Shown here: positions 61,821 to 64,000 of the stretch, one piece after another | Layout of the letters: each line of letters starts with the position of its first letter | Position numbering within the stretch: the first letter of the stretch is position 1 | Assembly: GCA_017559525.1 (NCBI GenBank) | Contig: JAFYRI010000003.1 | Coordinates: 176,453-240,452, forward strand | Length of the DNA stretch: 64,000 bases | Reading direction: 5' to 3' | From: Alphaproteobacteria bacterium | Lineage (GTDB): Bacteria > Pseudomonadota > Alphaproteobacteria > CAAHEQ01 > UBA3637 | Notes under the pieces: generated by a model | What the model saw: only the letters and a program-made list of their open reading frames with translations | Databases searched by the model: none | Told to the model about the DNA's origin: nothing | Translations under genes and position numbers: made by a program

Positions 61821-62228
61821 TTATTTTTTTTCCATGGGGATAAAGATATTTTCTTCATCAAATGTCCACATAGCACCTGTAGCAGGATCAACAATAAATA
61901 GTCCAATAAGTCCACCAAAAAGAATGTTTCCAAAATACCAACCGCTAATAGTTGTGTCGACTGTGCGAGTGTAGGGTAAATACCCATTTTGTTCACTTAA
62001 AATACTGTATCTTTCACCTGAAAAGAAACCTGATTTTTTCTTGAGTGTAACGCTTGTAGGTAAATGTCCTTTGAAAACAGTTGTATTTTGTTTGTTTTTA
62101 ATCGTGACAAGTGCATTTTCTGCGTTTGAATTGATGCTAATTGTTTCGGATGTGGAACCAACGATACTAGCGCATCCTAATAAACTTAAGCACATTCCAA
62201 AAGTGCATATTGTTTTGATGAATTTCAT
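61821..62228 (-). CDS. Lipoprotein, hypothetical
   Basis: This 135-residue protein has the lipoprotein signal MKFIKTICTFGMCLSLLGC with lipobox LLGC (Cys19). The mature part is beta-rich with INSNAENALVTIKNKQNTTV, resembling PEGA-type domains. A hydrophobic segment near residue 100 (YFGNILFGGLIGLFIV) may be membrane-associated. A GGAAAAACC site lies before the ATG. It is 10 bases after the neighbouring lipoprotein gene and probably co-transcribed with it. Confidence 0.75.
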   Translation of the reverse strand: MKFIKTICTFGMCLSLLGCASIVGSTSETISINSNAENALVTIKNKQNTTVFKGHLPTSVTLKKKSGFFSGERYSILSEQNGYLPYTRTVDTTISGWYFGNILFGGLIGLFIVDPATGAMWTFDEENIFIPMEKK

Positions 62229-62238
62229 GGTTTTTCCT

Positions 62239-62655
62239 TTACTTTTTTAATATTTCTTTACAATTTTTTAGTTCGTTTAATGCATTTTCTTTCGAAATTT
62301 GAGTTAGTTTGGGGCGTCCTGTTAAAACACCCATAGTGACTTCTCCTTTAAAAAAGTAAGTTTGATTTTCTTTTAATGTTGTTGAAATTTCTGAGCGACT
62401 TTCTGTTTCTGCCCAGATTTTCTTTGTCCCTGGATATGTTGAATAAGTGTAGTATCCGCCATTATACAGAGGAATGATGGGGGTGTCATTTTCTGATACG
62501 GTATAATGCATGCCTCCACCAATGAAAGACGATGGTCGATAGATATAAACTTGTGACATATTTTGAGGCGGTTCTTTTAGCGTTTGAAATGTTTCGCCAA
62601 GTGGAGCGCAAGCGCATAAACCCAATATGAGAGGAAGTGCTAATATATTTTTCAT
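62239..62655 (-). CDS. DUF2846-like lipoprotein
   Basis: This 138-residue protein has a short lipoprotein signal (LPLILGLCAC, Cys at 16). The mature part has SQVYIYRPSSFIGGGMHYTV, then GGYYTYSTYPGTKKIWAETE and a C-terminal charged region; the YIYRP start and IWAETE block resemble DUF2846 envelope lipoproteins. The start has AAAGGATAT. It heads the two-lipoprotein unit and lies downstream of a strong ncRNA candidate on the same strand, from which it is separated by a terminator. Confidence 0.75.
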   Translation of the reverse strand: MKNILALPLILGLCACAPLGETFQTLKEPPQNMSQVYIYRPSSFIGGGMHYTVSENDTPIIPLYNGGYYTYSTYPGTKKIWAETESRSEISTTLKENQTYFFKGEVTMGVLTGRPKLTQISKENALNELKNCKEILKK

Positions 62656-62680
62656 TTTCTAATATCCTTTCTTTTGTTAA

Positions 62681-62871
62681 TAAAACCCGCTTCATTCAGC
62701 GGGCGGATGTTAGAAAACCGTGCAATCCAACGGCTCGGCTTATTAGAGCCTATTAAAGCCTTATTCACCGACATCCGCCCAACGGCGAATGTCAATATAT
62801 TTATAGAGTCTTGTAAAAACTCTTGGATTGCATTGGGTTTTCTAAGCCCATACCTTTGAATGCCAAAGGCA
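62681..62871 (-). ncRNA. Structured small RNA with own promoter and terminator
   Basis: On the minus strand a promoter at 62877-62905 precedes about 190 bases ending in CCCGCT/AGCGGG and TTTTATT (62681-62703). Pairings seen: CCTTT/AAAGG at the 5' end; a long closing stem GGGC plus TTAGAAAACC plus TGCAATCCAA with TTGGATTGCA plus GGTTTTCTAA plus GCCC; inside it AGAGT/ACTCT, GACATTCGCC/GGCGGATGTC and a nested GGCT/AGCC hairpin. No ORF is present. It is not RNase P, SRP or tmRNA by motif; family unknown. Confidence 0.8.
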
Positions 62872-62876
62872 GTTTC

Positions 62877-62905
62877 ATTATATGAAAATAAAAATAAAAA
62901 ATCAA
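62877..62905 (-). promoter_or_regulatory. Promoter of the structured small RNA
   Basis: On the minus strand TTGATT (62900-62905), a 17-base spacer and a perfect TATAAT (62877-62882). The predicted start falls about 7 bases downstream, near 62870. Confidence 0.85.
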
Positions 62906-63038
62906 GAGAAAATAATATAGAAGAATTTTCTTTGTATAAATGAGAAAAGAACTAGATGTTTCGATACTTCTTTGTTGTGATAGTATTCAATCTTAATGTA
63001 ATTTATGGTGTTGCTCCGTATAAAAGGTCGATTCTCAT

Positions 63039-63557
63039 TTATTTCCCCAAAATTTTTCTCAATAACTCTTTGCAAGAGGCCATTGCAAACGAATCGATAT
63101 TAATTTCGTTACGTGGGATGAATAAAATCTCAGCTGTTTCTCCGATTTGAGGGCGCATACCGGACATATCTATGATTTTTCCGCTGTAATAAAAATCTAG
63201 TGGGTGTTGTTCCACTCCTTTATATATATAGGAGTTCGGAATATTCGCAATTAATTCGTGAACTTCAATCTGAATGCCTGTTTCTTCTATGGTTTCTCGT
63301 GCGACAGCTTGTTCCATTGTTTCACCTAAATCTACGAATCCACCGGGAACGCCCAATAATCCAGCTCCTGGGTCTTTTAAGCGGCGAATACACAATAATC
63401 TATCTTGATCATCAAATACAATTGCACCGCATCCAATTGTAGGGTTTTTAAAGAATTCAAATCCACAACTATCGCATTTTTTTGAATTTTCTGAATTTTC
63501 TGCGAATCGGCTGGACCCGCATTTTGGGCAAAACTTAAAATGATTTAATGGATGCAT
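63039..63557 (-). CDS. Zinc-ribbon Nudix hydrolase (NudC-like, short form)
   Basis: This 172-residue protein has a four-Cys zinc ribbon at the N-terminus (FCPKCGSSRF and KKCDSCGFEFF) followed by a perfect Nudix box GGFVDLGETMEQAVARETIE plus ETGI. It resembles the C-terminal half of NADH pyrophosphatase NudC, but the SQPWPFPQS-type motif of NudC is not obvious, so it may act on ADP-ribose or other dinucleotides. A GGAGAAA site precedes the ATG. It stands alone with the minus-strand ncRNA downstream. Confidence 0.9.
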   Translation of the reverse strand: MHPLNHFKFCPKCGSSRFAENSENSKKCDSCGFEFFKNPTIGCGAIVFDDQDRLLCIRRLKDPGAGLLGVPGGFVDLGETMEQAVARETIEETGIQIEVHELIANIPNSYIYKGVEQHPLDFYYSGKIIDMSGMRPQIGETAEILFIPRNEINIDSFAMASCKELLRKILGK

Positions 63558-63797
63558 GTTTTTTCTCCTTATTTTATATAATATTGTATTCCGATAGAGG
63601 TGTCAATGATTCGTTTTTGTGGCTTGAAAAGTCAAAAGTGCAAAAATAGGGGATTTTCTTATGTAAAAAATATTGCTTTTTGTGATAAAAAAGAGGTGCG
63701 AATATGTAAAAAAATAGAAATAATCATTAAAAATCCTTTAAAAATTAATAAATTGTAAAATAATTTCAAAAATATTAAAAAAATGTTAAAAAAGTGC
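63558..63797. other. AT-rich non-coding gap
   Basis: I see no supported gene or strong hairpin. It probably contains the Nudix promoter and the upstream (UP-like) A/T tracts of the promoter at 63798. Confidence 0.5.
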
Positions 63798-64000
63798 TTG
63801 ACAATTGTAAAAGATTTCTATATAGTTGTCCTTACCGCAGCGACGGAAAGTTGTTGCAAGAAGTTGTTAGAAGAAAGTGAATATGTTTGGAAGAGACGGA
63901 TGCACGGGCAGTTGTTTACTATTGTTAAGATAGACGAGGCTGTTTAGTGCATTGGAACTATGAGACGGATTGATAAAAGTATCAATAAGTGTATAGGCAA
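63798..64000 (+). promoter_or_regulatory. Strong promoter with long non-coding leader (possible rRNA operon)
   Basis: TTGACA (63798-63803), a 17-base spacer and TATAGT (63821-63826), preceded by A/T tracts like an UP element. The 170 bases that follow have no ORF and a rather even base composition, unlike the AT-rich surroundings, as in 16S rRNA leaders. The rRNA itself, if present, starts beyond the window. Confidence 0.5.

Noticed and set aside
62681..62871. Assignment of the small RNA as 6S RNA
   Set aside because: Length fits, but the multibranched interior lacks the single long bulged hairpin of 6S; left unnamed.

Overview
The window is an AT-rich bacterial chromosome segment from an alphaproteobacterium, probably a host-associated or gut lineage. 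The evidence is the order rpmH-rnpA-yidD-yidC-engB-mnmE-mnmG, which is typical near a replication origin, together with the priA, xerC, yfgM-bamB-der housekeeping set. A GRSMLEMLGVLAI-type prepilin leader and several ankyrin proteins also fit. Genus and species cannot be fixed from sequence reading alone.

Region 1 (1-10.2 kb) is the ribosomal L34 / RNase P / membrane insertase / tRNA-modification cluster. Three ankyrin-repeat genes are inserted between mnmE and mnmG. Region 2 (10.2-21 kb) holds a secreted Cys-rich protein with a hairpin-rich leader, a small LuxR-type regulatory cassette, priA and xerC (divergent), a large Cys-rich pseudopilin-like protein, der, bamB, a YfgM-like protein, a short-chain dehydrogenase and tRNA-Leu. 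Region 3 (21-37.3 kb) is accessory and lineage-specific. It contains Nudix proteins, a large SF2 helicase with membrane segments, LemA/TPM proteins, a decayed aas-like pseudogene, a HExxH protein, a subtilisin autotransporter with an ankyrin-like N-terminus, a thioesterase-like protein and an alpha/beta hydrolase. A compact two-gene DUF488 cassette closes the region; it is bracketed by 27-bp inverted repeats and preceded by two tandem terminators.

Region 4 (about 37.4-60.4 kb) is a defence-rich putative integrative island that ends beside tRNA-Ala(GGC). Its right end carries an integration/maintenance module: an AlpA-type regulator, a 32-residue peptide, DUF2924, a large serine recombinase, an HTH replication-like protein and iteron-like repeats. 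Its body is a long minus-strand type I restriction-modification operon. The order is half-HsdS, HsdM, Fic, DUF6680-like, SieB-like, HEPN-like, HsdS, Rx4H HEPN-like, HsdR, YgjP-like metallopeptidase, LMW phosphatase and an unknown protein. A GmrSD/DUF262-like nuclease, a SLOG protein, a sirtuin and a structured RNA candidate lie to its left. Two features tie the island's ends together: two paralogous 32-residue peptides sharing ILPTLL, and a related sequence upstream of four genes.

Region 5 (60.6-64 kb) returns to core genes: tRNA-Ala, a TrmN6-type methyltransferase, tRNA-Arg, two lipoproteins, a second strong ncRNA candidate with its own promoter and terminator, and a zinc-ribbon Nudix hydrolase. 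At the right edge is a strong promoter followed by non-coding leader, possibly that of an rRNA operon.
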